Below, one piece after another: positions 35,013 to 46,433 of a stretch of 64,000 nt of DNA. Within the stretch, counting starts at the first letter, position 1. Each line of letters begins with the position of its first letter. The notes beneath the pieces are model-generated. The model saw nothing but the letters and a program-made list of their open reading frames with translations. It ran no database searches and was not told the origin of the DNA. The stretch comes from Oidiodendron maius Zn (Eukaryota > Ascomycota > Leotiomycetes > Myxotrichaceae), in assembly GCA_000827325.1 (NCBI GenBank), contig KN832876.1:682001-746000 (forward strand), written 5' to 3'. Made by a program: the position numbers and the translations under genes.

Positions 35013-36405
35013 GGTACCCAGGAGTGATGAAGCACAAAAGTTCCCATCGTATGGTTGGGAGCCATTGCCACTAAAATGATGATACGAGGACTTTTGGATA
35101 GGGCGCCCGGACCGACAAAGCCTCATCCGCAGAGACAAAATGCGCCTAAATAAGAAGAGACAAAATCACGAAGTAGAAAGAGCTCAGAAAACCAAAGACT
35201 GAGGCAAACACAAACAGTTGACTTCTTCGCCGAGTCCTCGTGACTCACGAGCCGTGACTTCAGGATCTGGTGTTGCTCACTCTGCCACTACCGAGAGACA
35301 TACAGAGAAATGCCGGCAGTGAGCCTCCTCACGTGGCCACGCTTGTGGATCATGTTGTTGGGTAACGTCTGAGAATCTTAGATTCCATCTTGAGCGGTGG
35401 CGAGCCGATCCGCGTTGCACAGCAGGACTCGAGGGTGGTGGCGGAGGCCGGGCGTATATTGCCCAGGAGAGGGGGATATATTGGCCCTGTCAGCCCTAAA
35501 CTCTACGGGCCAATTTTTTTCGCGAAGGAGGACCCAAGTGGCGTGCCTAGATCTCTGTCGCTCGAGAAGCCACAAAACATGTAAACAGATGAGCATACTA
35601 ATATCATTTGTGTTGTTGACCGAGCCGGCCTGAGGTGTGCCATTCGTTACATCGGCCTCCACAGTTCATGTCTCTCGTGGCTTCCATATGTGCATGCACC
35701 ACCCTCTCCCCAGATCTCTTCCGAAACTTCCGCAGCAGCGTCAATGGCACGATGCAATAGAATACAACACGATAACGAGAACTGACAATCCCTGACAAGA
35801 TATCAGCCCTTGTATTCACGTGACGGGCATTGTTTCGCCCTGTCCCTGTCCAGGTCGTCGCATCCAGCTTAGCGTTGGACGCCTTCCCGTCTGATCCCAG
35901 CACGGGGATCATGTTCCTAGACTCGAGCTGAGACAGCATCTCGCAGCTGACGTTCAAAAACACGAGAGCCGCCTCGACCACAACTCTCAGAGGCAAGCTC
36001 ACCTACCGGATGCAAAGCACATTACAAACAACCACTGTGATTGACTGGCCCTGGTACACGCCCCTTCGAGGTCGAGGATCTCGTGACTAACCAGCCTCGC
36101 GCGCTGTCACAGGCAGCGCCGCGACCCCCAAATTGGACGCCTGGTCGAGTCAAGAGCGCCCGGCAGGCAGACGCTTTAGACTGACCTCGTCTCAGCAGGG
36201 CGGTTATTCGTTCTTCGGTACGTCATTCGGTGTGCATGGTGCCAGATATTCCTGAAGCCCTGCAGGACTATTTGAGGCGCCAAACCCCTGGGCTCACCGC
36301 TGGAACTTCACAAAAGAGCCGCAGCGGAATAAAGTCAAAAGCATGGTGAGTGCCTCTTGCATCTGCACTTCTACTCGACACTTCTAGTTGCATGGATCTG
36401 ACAAG
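35013..36405. other. Intergenic, before the LipA/NB-ARC gene
   Basis: About 1.4 kb. No supported gene. A GTGAGT donor near 36348 and a CTAG acceptor near 36387 suggest an intron in the leader, so the protein below could start slightly upstream of the ATG chosen. Confidence 0.4.
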
Positions 36406-39400
36406 ATGCCGGTTCAGGGCTCCGCGATTAACCTCGACGAGATCAAGCGATTCGAGATCACTGAAATCTATACCCATCCCGATGCTAAAGTCGATATTGT
36501 CTTCGTCCATGGTTTGAATGGGCATCCGCGCCTGACATGGGTTGGCAAGAATGGGACCTTCTGGCCCACGCAACTCCTTCCTGCTACCTTGAAATCGGCC
36601 CAGGCACGGATATTGGTGTATGGCTACAATGCAGACGTCTATGCCTTTGGCAATAACCAGAGTGCCAGGTAAGAGTTGTAGTACTTTTTAGTTAGTGTAA
36701 CTAAGCTAACTAGTGAACAGTTCGGACATGATCCACCACCATGCACAAACCCTTTTGACCAATCTTACCCTCGAACGGAAGAGCGAAGAAACAACACAGC
36801 ACCCAATCATCTTTGTTTGCCATAGCCTAGGAGGAATTCTGGTTAAAAGGGCCCTTGAAATGTCGGAAGGTTATAGAGGCAAAAATACTGAGGACCTCCG
36901 ATCGATTTTCGTCTCAACGTACGGGCTTATGTTCCTGGGAACGCCCCACAATGGTGCTGACCCAGCGAAATGGGGCGTGATCCTCCAAGGAATGGTTAGC
37001 GCATTGGTCCCGAAGAAGATCATGGATACGGAAGCGCCGCTGGTCAGGACCCTCCAGAAGAATAATGAGACCCTACAGAATATCAACGTTGCTTTCCTCG
37101 AAATTGTCTCGCGCTTTAAAATTTGTATGGTTCATGAGGCAGTAAAGTCTGATCTTCATGGGACAAGAGCTTTCATTGTCGACAAGGATTCAGCTGCTCC
37201 GCTATTACCTGACGTGTGGTATTTCGGCATCGAAGCCAACCATTCAGATATGTGCAAATTTGATTCCAAGAACTCTCCTGGATACTTAAATGTTTCAACT
37301 ACGCTCAAGTCCTGGTATGTAATTTTCCTGTCCCCTTTTTTGCTTTAATTTTCAGCCACAAAGTCCTCTTGGCATCCAGAACTTGTATTATATAACGCTA
37401 TAATAGCGCTATAATAGCGCTAATTGCTTGTATAGGGTTCAAGAATGCGTACCCGTGATTAAAGCGCGGCAAAAGTTTGAGGCCACAACAATTAGGATGC
37501 AAAATGAAGCCGATGCTTCGGCACTCATGGTAAGCCTCCCATCCTCCCGCACATGGCATATAACAATCTCCAAAATCGTCCTCGATTGATTGCACACCTC
37601 TCAACACTAGCAGTCTTTTGAGCGTAAGGACTTTCCATCTCAAATTTCTTTACTGACGTGTCCCCAGGGCCAACAGGTAGAGTCTCAAATACCGTCGCAT
37701 ACAACTCCTGGTAGGTCATATGGGGAGAGTCCTCAATCTCATCAGCCTAGTCTTATTGAACAAGCTCCGAGAACAAGATTTGAATTTGAGGTGGCGGAGG
37801 TCGAAGAGGCAGATGCTGAGATGGCTGGCAATCGCTGATTCTTGTTTGCACATTCACTAAGTGGGATGAGATGTGGGAGATTTGCCCTACCCTGAATTTC
37901 TGCTCGTGTTTATTGGGTGGACCGGGCTGATTTGCTTTCATGTAGATGCTTCAATAAATAATTCTACAATCACCGTCATACAAACTCACGATATTACTCC
38001 AGAGCCAGATGACAGTCGAACTCCCAGGACGCCATATTTTATCAAGCCCTCTGGATTGCGCCCTAATTCCCTCTTCGTCGGCCGCCAGTCTCAGTTAACC
38101 GAGATGTACAAGATACTTTTTGACGAGAAAAGGCGAAAGAATGGCACATCAGCTGTTCTGATTCAGTGTATGCCTGGCGGTGGAAAGACACACTTGGCAC
38201 GAGAGTTTGTATACGCCCACAGAGACGAGTTTCCGGGAGGAGTTTTCTGGGTACGCGCAAAAAGCTTGACCGAATTTGCTGCTGGTTATTGGGATATCGC
38301 GCGGAAGGCGGCATTAAAGCATCTATCCAAGGAGGACATCGACGCTACCAGCGGAGACTCTCAGCAATTTATGAAAATGGTGAAGAAGTGGTTGAATCAT
38401 CGACAGAAGTGGCTGATGGTGATAGACGGTATCCATTTCGATACTATGATAGATGTACAGAAGTACATTCCAGACTCAAACGACACTTGCTTGATATATA
38501 CATCAACTGAGAAGGCTGTCAGTGGAGATTATCACTGGAAGAACCCCCAGATCATCAGACTACCACTTCTATCGGCAGTAGAGGCACGAGAAATGCTATT
38601 GTCTGAACTTGATAAAAGTGAGCCATCCCGAGATGAGTTGGCCCACGCAATGGAGTTGGTTCAGGCTATGGGATTTTTGCCTGTAGCTATTCATGCCGTT
38701 GCACAGCGATTAAAGACCACTGGCGAATCTCTCGCCAGATTCGCTCGTTCATTTTCAACTGATCCTCGGATGCGAGGACTGCTTGGGACGTATGAAACAG
38801 TTGTGAAGGATCTGACCATGTTAGCGGAGTTTGAAGCGCTGAATCTGATGTACATTTTGTGCTTCTTTAGCCAGCATATTCCGGTTGAGATGATTTCTCT
38901 AGGTATTTACTCTTTCGCTATAAATTGATCTCGCCCAAAACAAGCTAACTTGATTATAGGCCTAAAAGCGCTTGAAGAAGTCAAGATTTCTGTAAAGGCT
39001 CGTCATCTTTTCGGCGGACGATCGTTAAATAATACCTTCATGGTTCTAAACAGGTTTGCCTTGATCGAAAGGAATGAGCAAGACCAAAACGTCCAGTCCT
39101 CGCAGAGCTCGCAACGTAGCAGGGAGATGCTCGCTGACAATATTGATGTGATTCGTCTTCACGGTGTGGTTCAAGCATTTTTTGCCGATTCTCTTTACTC
39201 AGATAAGAAGCCTGGCATTTATTTTGAATGGCTCGCAATAGCTGTTCGAGTTTTCTGCTGCTCGTATGACTCGGCGGCTGCGCGAATTGCCCGTAAAACT
39301 AACACCGGGCTCGTGGAAGATTATCGACTCTACGAAATTCATGGGATTCGGCTTCGAGAGCATTGTGTCAAACACGAGAAGAAGAACCCGAAGCCCGAGA

Positions 39401-41660
39401 TGCTTGGCATGCTAGGTGCCCGACTCGCCTCAATCAAGCAGGAAATAGATCGAAGGACACCAGAATCCTCCAATTTTATTGCTGGTGGAGGCGGTAATGC
39501 TTTTCAAACGTCGATATTTGATCGTACAAGCAGTTCTTCAGACACTAATCCAGATACGCCGGGCGAGGCCGAGTCTGATAAAGGAGGGCTTTCGACCGCC
39601 ACAACATGGATTCTTCCTCTCGACCCAGAACACCACTCCCCGGTCGATATCATTCGTCACAACTTTGGGCTTAATCCTCCCATTAGGCCTTATCCGCTAG
39701 ATACTCATGACGATGACGGCTATGCTAGTGACTTAGAAGGTACCGTGCAGCCTTCTCCTCTTACTGCTAAGCCCACAGGGTCACCTGGTAGTCCTGGTGG
39801 CCCATGGTCAACAGTTCCTCCCCGTAAGAGACCCCGGACAACACGAACTGAGCTCGTGGACCATCGAACGACCAGGAACTTGGAGAACCAAAGGTACAGT
39901 GATCGAGCAGGCTCATTCCGGGCAGTAGACGCTGTTGATCCACGAACTGCGCGACCAGGAATACCAGCTAGTGCGGAGGTAACTCGAGCGACTGTTCGCG
40001 GATATGTTCAAAATACCTCATCTCCCGACCCATCTCGTGGTCGAATGTTAGGACAATCGGGTGCGAAAGCTGCTCTTGCCCATATCTCAACAAATAGCCC
40101 ACCACCACCTAAAGCCGAAGATGCGTCGCATGATCGTCGATCGTTATCTCAGCGTGCAAAAGATCTGGGGCGATTGCGTTCAGGAGCAGCTTCGTATGCT
40201 GCTGCAGTTTCTGGCTTTGCTCGCGGTGCAGTCTTTGGAGAAGCTGGCCGGGCTGCCACTGAGCCTCAAGTCAGTCCGCGCGAACGCGAGTCGGTATTAT
40301 CTCAGAGCCCGCCGCAGAGTTCAGCTGTACTGTCCCTTCAGCAGTTGCCTAGTTCCCCTATCCATCAACCAGCAAATCAACCGATGCAGTTCACCGCCAT
40401 GCCACCATATCCGCCAACACCTGGAATCGATTATGAAGTTGGCCGTCCAGTCTTAGATAGTAGCATTTATCACTTACCTGAGCAGTATAGTCAAGAGAAT
40501 CGAGATCCGTCTTCTAACTTGTATCCACGCCTGACGGATCCTGTTCCTCGGGAGAAGATTGATACCTCTGTTACCGCCAAACGCCGCGATTCTGGGCAAG
40601 GGTTTTCAGGAAACGAGTCCCTGACCAATCCTGAGAGTCTGGAATCCTCAATACACGCAGCACAGAATCCTCATTTCCTTTCCCTTTCGTCACCAAATAT
40701 TCGCATGGGAGAGAATACCTACCATCCTGGGTATCCAGAATTCTCTTCTCATACTCAAATCGAAGAAGGCGAACTAGGTTACAGTTCTCAGCCAATGTCG
40801 AGAGACCCGAGTGGTCAGTCTGCACGGTCTGAGCATTCCCATCACTCTGTACATGACCCCTATACTAGGGATTGGAGTAGTCGGCGGCCTTCAGTGGCAG
40901 AAACGGAACCGCCGCCTATGCTGCCTGACTTTAGTCCTCGAATTCCACCTACAAGTTATGAGCTATACGAACGAACACGAGATGTCCGACAGGAGAGGGT
41001 GACATCAAGGAGAGGCTCACGGTTAGAGGTTGCAAGGCTGAGAGAGCGACTAGAGGAGTGGACTGTTGTCAGCGGGCCCGATGAGAAGTAAGTTCGGGCC
41101 TCCTTCTCTCACAGTATACAAACAGTGTCAGGGGAAGCTAATTCATTAATAGTAGTAACCCAGTTCTGAAGCCGCGCTCGAAATCACCATTCAATCCAAC
41201 CGCTCCTCCTTTCACACCTTCAGGCTCCTCGTTTGCTTACTCGCCGAACATACCAAATGCACCTCCAAACAGCATGTTTACGAACCCCTCGAACACAGTC
41301 TCTCCACTCATCCATCAGAGTCGGAACTCAAGCCCTCTCTCCTTCCAATCAGCGCCAGCGTACACTCCTCCTCCACAGCGTACTACACCTCCGACCCTTC
41401 CAACCCACACTTCTGCACCCTATCCTGAGTCGTATACTACAACCTCGCCCTTCCCTACGGGCCACCAGCAAGGCGTTAGCGAGATGGCCAGAACAGGGTC
41501 AGGTGGTGTCCGTGTAGGCCAGTATGTTATTGAGTTTGGCGACTTCCCTGAGCCTGTTGGAGTCAGTGAGGCTAGAGAGCGGACAAAGCGGGCCAGGGTG
41601 GCATTGGGGATGAGTGGAAAAGATGTTGGTTTGGGAATTAATGATGGACGACCGCGGTAA
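36406..41660 (+). CDS. LipA-type hydrolase / NB-ARC STAND protein
   Basis: Seven exons close in phase to about 1528 aa: 36406-36668, 36721-37314, 37436-37529, 37668-37710, 37946-38902, 38960-41087, 41153-41660. Residues 1-310: an alpha/beta hydrolase (DUF676/PGAP1-like) with oxyanion loop FVHGLNGHPRLTW, nucleophile Ser in FVCHSLGGILVKRAL, MFLGTPHNGADPAKW and a likely catalytic His in EANHSDMCKFDS. Residues about 375-700: NB-ARC with FVGRQSQL, Walker A CMPGGGKTHLA, Walker-B-like KWLMVIDG, an IYTST sensor and a GFLPVAIHAV (GLPL) motif. Then a winged-helix-like part and, from about 825 to the end, a Pro/Ser-rich disordered tail with a conserved-looking patch GGVRVGQYVIEFGDFPEPV. This matches fungal LipA/NB-ARC NLR-like proteins, in which an enzymatic effector is coupled to a nucleotide switch in non-self recognition. 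No WD, TPR or ankyrin sensor repeats are visible. The start is uncertain. Confidence 0.88.
37396..37422. repeat. Short palindromic tandem repeat inside an intron
   Basis: Two copies of CGCTATAATAG plus CGCTA (the TAGCGCTA palindrome recurs) within intron 2 of the LipA/NB-ARC gene, directly before its acceptor at 37435. Confidence 0.85.
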
Positions 41661-42243
41661 TACCAGTATGGGAAATATTACTTTTGCTTTTATGTTACGT
41701 TCTTGGAAAATATGGCAGAAGGCGTTTTGCATTGCTAGGCAGTGGCATTTGCATTTGGATGCATAAGAATCTGGAGTTTGTTGCACGGCACAACAGAGGA
41801 GCCTTGCATTGGCTGTATAACTAGGGTTGAAGAGAAGGATTTGATTATAGAATACCCAGGGGCGTTGAAGAATTATAGAGGTTGCACTTAATGAAAATGA
41901 AGCATCGCATTTCCACCTTGAATCTTACGTCTCTGCTGTCAGCTTTGCTTTAAGCATATATTACATATCTACCTCTAAAGGACAGTGGTCACCTACAATG
42001 CTTGCGCGCTTGATCAGATCCCGTCAAGTCTCCAAGGCCGTTTGTTTCACGTCACACTACGCTCACAGTATTTCCCGATAAAGCGGTGGCTTCAAGTCCA
42101 GGAACTGTAGATGCAAAACTCATCGCAATCCTTCTTACCCTAATCCAGGTCAGAGGGGCGTGCACACATGATGCGCGATCCTATATGATCAGTAAGTAAT
42201 TCTATCTCTAGTTTTTAACTATTTGTACACGATAATGCTTTTA
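41661..42243. other. Convergent 3' intergenic region
   Basis: Between the 3' ends of the LipA/NB-ARC gene and TSR3. Nothing recognised. Confidence 0.45.
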
Positions 42244-43422
42244 CTACCACCTCTTGGGTGCTCCGACAACAGACCTAGAGAACGTAGCGCTGGCAAGAGG
42301 ATCTGAGGTTTTGGATCGCTCATTGGCATTGATACCGGTCCTATCTGTGACAGGTGTCGCGTTGATGATGTTGTCGAATTCGTCATCATCCCCATTGTCA
42401 GAGTCGGGCTCGACATCAGAGTCGTCTTTAAGGTGGACCGGACGGGATATCTTTTCTGGGGGTTTCTTCTGCCCTGGGTCGTTGGGATTTGAGAAGGGTT
42501 TAGAGGCGAGAACTCTTCGACGAAGCTCTGCCATCTCCTCCTCGTCGTCCTCGTCTTCTGATATATCAAATGGGTCCTTCTCCTCCACTGCTTCCCCAAC
42601 CGGCTTGGTTGGCTTCTTACCCAGGTATATCCCATCGGTTTCGTCCTCATCACCCTCTGCCTTTTCTTCGTCTTCTTCCTCTTCGTCTTCCTCATCAGAA
42701 CTCACTGGAGCTCGATGGTTTGTATTTCCCCCCTTCCAGATATCTGATTCTGGCCCATCATCGCCATCCGCTCTGCTGTCTGCATATTCCTTCTCCAATC
42801 TTGCCATCCATGCCTCCTCCGTCTTTTTTATGTCTATCTCGTCTGTGCACACAGCGTAGCGTTTCAGAATGGAAGAGTTGATATCCAAAAACGCTTGGCC
42901 ATACGAAAAGTGTGACAAGACTTCTTCGGCCCATTCAGGGTGTCCGCAGATATAGAAAGCCGCTCCAAGAGCCTCGACGCAGTTAAGTCTCCACGGCTTC
43001 CCGTAATTGACGCTGTTCGCAGCAACCAAGTAGGGTAATAGTCTTTCGCATTTGCCCCCAATCCGTGCCCATGGCACTTCCTTTACTCTCGCCCAAGAGC
43101 ATTCCACAACCGCAGCTCCGTATTGTTCCATTAATTCACGGTCAGCGGGAGAGATGGTCTGCTTCGCATTCGGGCTGATGATTACCCCCGAATGCTTTTG
43201 CCCAATATGAAGGTCGCGCATGAGCCCCATTTTCATAAGTTTCTTCCCTGAACAACGCTTCGGGTCGCAATGTCCTAAATCCCAGCAGGCAGCTTTGAAT
43301 GCGGGACGCGATGCGGGGTGCTCGGCGTCGTCACCGTTGCCTGGTGGTCCTCGAGATCGGAGTGAGTTGTTGTATTTCTTGCCTCCCCGCGATTGGAACC
43401 CATCTTTCTTATGCCGCACCAT
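42244..43422 (-). CDS. TSR3: 18S rRNA aminocarboxypropyltransferase Tsr3
   Basis: 392 aa, single exon. Tsr3 transfers the 3-amino-3-carboxypropyl group from SAM to the hypermodified pseudouridine of 18S rRNA, a late cytoplasmic step of 40S maturation. Visible signatures: WDLGHCDPKRCSGKKLMKMG, VVECSWARVKEVPWARI, ERLLPYLVAANSVNYGKPWR and LNCVEALGAAFYICGH; these form the SPOUT-like SAM site. The catalytic part ends near residue 215. The rest is an acidic, disordered tail (runs of Glu/Asp about 245-330), common in fungal orthologues. The basic N-terminus (MVRHKKDGFQSRGGKK) also fits. Confidence 0.93.
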   Translation of the reverse strand: MVRHKKDGFQSRGGKKYNNSLRSRGPPGNGDDAEHPASRPAFKAACWDLGHCDPKRCSGKKLMKMGLMRDLHIGQKHSGVIISPNAKQTISPADRELMEQYGAAVVECSWARVKEVPWARIGGKCERLLPYLVAANSVNYGKPWRLNCVEALGAAFYICGHPEWAEEVLSHFSYGQAFLDINSSILKRYAVCTDEIDIKKTEEAWMARLEKEYADSRADGDDGPESDIWKGGNTNHRAPVSSDEEDEEEEDEEKAEGDEDETDGIYLGKKPTKPVGEAVEEKDPFDISEDEDDEEEMAELRRRVLASKPFSNPNDPGQKKPPEKISRPVHLKDDSDVEPDSDNGDDDEFDNIINATPVTDRTGINANERSKTSDPLASATFSRSVVGAPKRW

Positions 43423-43693
43423 ATTGGAACTAGTGGTTATCGTCTAGAACGCTGTTGCGTGGTTCGTTGAGCTGGCCGCTGAAAAGTCGATATCGATATC
43501 GATAGCGATGTCACGAAATGTCCATCGAGGCTCTGGAGTTGGTCCGTGCACGTGGGACATTCTAAACACGAATCCCCGCCAAGCAACTCTCCCAGTCCGA
43601 CAGGCTTCCAACTCACGAGCTCACTCTACGTCTACGGCCCTGCTTGCCACTGTATCTCTAATCTAGGAGGTCATCCAATTCTCAGCGCCTCAG
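43423..43693. promoter_or_regulatory. Divergent promoter TSR3 (-) / GGA (+) with TATCGATA repeats
   Basis: 271 bases between the two start codons. Near 43486-43509 there is an overlapping array of GATATCGATATCGATAGCGA, i.e. repeated self-complementary ATCGAT/TATCGATA cores. A symmetric site between divergent genes is a natural candidate for shared control; the binding factor is unknown. Confidence 0.5.
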
Positions 43694-45832
43694 ATGGAGG
43701 CGGCTTCAGCTCGGATGGCTGCCAGAGACCGCTTTGGCATGCCTGATGTTGGTCCTACTCCACTGCAGCGATACGTCCAACAGGCCTGCAGCCCAGAGAA
43801 CTTCGAACCAAACTTGGCTATCAACCTCGAGATCGCCGACCTCATCAATTCCAAGAAGGGGAATGCGCCGCGAGAAGCAGCTATTACCATTGTGAATTAC
43901 ATTAACCACCGAAACCCCAACATCTCGCTACTGGCTCTCAGTCTCCTCGATATTTGCGTCAAGAATTGCGGATACCCATTTCATCTTCAAATCAGTACAA
44001 AGGAATTTCTTAATGAACTCGTGCGAAGGTTTCCCGAACGCCCGCCTGTGCGGCCCACAAGGGTGCAGATGAAGATTCTGGAAGCTATCGAAGAATGGCG
44101 GGGCACAATCTGTCAGACCTCGCGGTACAAGGAGGATCTCGGATTCATACGGGATATGCATAGGTTGCTTAGTTACAAGGGCTATGTGTTCCCAGAGGTG
44201 CGAAGAGAAGATGCTGCTGTATTGAACCCCAGTGACGTAGGTTTATGCGTAGCAGCGTTTGACGTTGGGCAAAGTGCTGACCTAAAAGCAGAATCTGAAA
44301 TCCGCTGAGGAGATGGAGGAAGAAGAGAAAGCTGCGCAGTCCGCTAAATTACAAGAACTGATTCGACGCGGCGGGCCGGAAGATCTCCAGGAAGCAAATC
44401 GACTGATGAAAGTGATGGCAGGGTATGATACTAGACACAAAACAGATTATCGCGCGAAAGCGGCCGAGGAAGTGGGTAGGGTCCAGCAAAAGGCAAAATT
44501 ATTAGAAGAGCGTCTTGAGGCCTTCAAGCCTGGCGACACCATGGCTGAAGGCGATGTTTACGAGGAACTGGCTTCCGCGCTCCAGAGCGCACACCCCAAA
44601 ATCCAAAAAATGTGTGAAGAAGAGTCAGACGACCATGAGGCAGTGGCTAAGCTCTTGGAAATTAATGACAGCATACATAGGACAGTGGAACGCTATAAGC
44701 TGATGAAGAATGGAGACCTGGAAGCTGCGCAGAAGATTGCAAAGGGAACACTAGGTACAACGACTGGAGTTGGCAAGAATGCTGCAAATGAGCTTTCTTT
44801 AATTGACTTCGGAGGAGATGAGATTAACGGGGCTAGTTCTACTACACCTGAGGGCCAGTCGCAATCTGGAGGGCTCGAAGATGATTTACTAGGTCTCTCC
44901 ATGGGAGACAGCTCGTTTGGACAAGGTGGTGGCATTGCTCTCGGATTTGGAAACAATACTAGTAAGTTTAATAGAGACGTTAGTTCTGTGCGTATATTTA
45001 TGATATATAGATATCCCTGGGCCAGCACTAATATCCTCGACAACTCAACATAGCACAGCAAGAGGCCCAACTCCTACAAGATCCCCCGCACCTCCAGCAC
45101 AAGGACCTCCGAAGCCCGACTATAGTGCATTCTCAGCCTTTGGATCATCACAGCCCACCTCTCAATCAGCTAGCCCGCAACCAGGGCAATTTCAGCAGCG
45201 CCCACAACAGCCAAGTGCTTCACCGAAACCTCAAGCCCCGGCTGCAGATCCATTTGCAGCTCTTCAATCCGCAATCAAACAGCCAGCACCCCAGCAACCT
45301 CAAAAATCAATGTTTGACTTTGCTAGTCCTAAACCCCCCGTGAACAACTCTGCTCCCGCGGCACAGGCAGGAGACGATGATGAGTGGGCATTTTCCTCTG
45401 CTCTACCAGAAGCCCCACCTTCTTCAAACACTCTGTCCGTCAGCGACGCGAGCCTTAGAATTTCTTTACATGCCGTGCGGGAGCCTCCGACGGCGGCCGT
45501 CATTACGATGTCGTTATTGTTTTCAAACAATACAGATCAGCCAATATCCGAGTTAACATTTATGGCGGCGGTGACGAAGGCAAGTTAATCGCTGGTTAGT
45601 TCAGGAAATACTCCATTAACAATATCTCCAGGCATATACACTGAAGCTTCAGCCACAAAGCGGAAGGCGACTGCAACCACATGAACATGGGGGCGTTAAG
45701 CAAACCATTTATCTAAATGGGGTAGAGCCAGGTAAAGGCGACTCGGTTCGATTACGATGGAAAGTCTCATATAAGGTCGGCGAGCAACCGATCAATGAGC
45801 AAGGGGAAATTTCGTCACTAGGAATAGCATAA
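43694..45832 (+). CDS. ARF-binding clathrin adaptor GGA (VHS-GAT-GAE)
   Basis: Exons 43694-44236, 44292-44961, 45059-45579 and 45632-45832 give 644 aa. VHS domain about 20-165 (LQRYVQQACSPENFEPNLAI, ALSLLDICVKNCGYPFHLQI, ILEAIEEWRGTIC); GAT domain about 190-330 (RRGGPEDLQEANRLMKVMAG, VYEELASALQ, LLEINDSIHRTVERYK); a flexible hinge with clathrin/adaptin-type acidic motifs (LIDFGG, DDLLGLSM); a Gln/Pro-rich linker; and the C-terminal GAE ear (VSDASLRISL to SLGIA). GGA proteins sort cargo from trans-Golgi to endosome with Arf1. The last intron (45580-45631) begins with GC (AAG/GCAAGT), a non-canonical GC-AG intron supported by phase and by GAE continuity. Confidence 0.93.
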
Positions 45833-46433
45833 TAGGAGACACTGATAGAATCAAAGACAGTGGCTAGTCCACCACACCCTCCTACTTCGCGGTCTACTGT
45901 GCCTTTCGCAACTTACATACCGGGTGCCCTGGTGATGCGCGGAGGGTTGCAAATCTTGTTTGACAATGATGGCCGCACAAGTCGGCCGCACTCCAATTCT
46001 GCTGGATAAGCAAACGCGGCCGCGAGCATAAAATATGCGGGCGTGCGGCCGCCTCCAGGCAAACCGCCCTAGGCGAGTACCCCTGAGAACTCCAATCAGG
46101 CATAGGAGACAGGTCTTAGTTAACGATCGAGAGTCTTGCTCTACCGAGTGTTCCTTGTTCAAAGACAGGAGTAGGAGGATCTGTTCGCCAGGGCCGTACG
46201 CCCGTTGGTAAACTGCTGCATGTCTTGACATCAATTGACTTAAGATCCCTCGGATGGGCCAGAGGCAAGTCGCCCTTCCAGTTTGTATATATAGCAGCAA
46301 AGGCTTTCCATTGAAGACTCTTTCTCCCCTCAAGAAGCATTCCCTTGAACTTTTCCCTTTTTTCTCACCTTTAGCAAATACCAACTACAATCGCCTGTCC
46401 AAAATCGTCCTCACTCCTCTTACCGATTTCAAA
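45833..46433. promoter_or_regulatory. Promoter region of the SDR gene with TATA box
   Basis: TATATATA at 46286-46293, about 140 bases before the SDR start, followed by a CT-rich leader. This argues that the in-frame ATG at 46254 is not the translation start. No other gene was seen in the stretch. Confidence 0.55.

Noticed and set aside
46254-46433. In-frame upstream ATG that would lengthen the SDR by 60 residues
   Set aside because: It lies before the TATA box and CT-rich leader, and the added residues look like leader translation.
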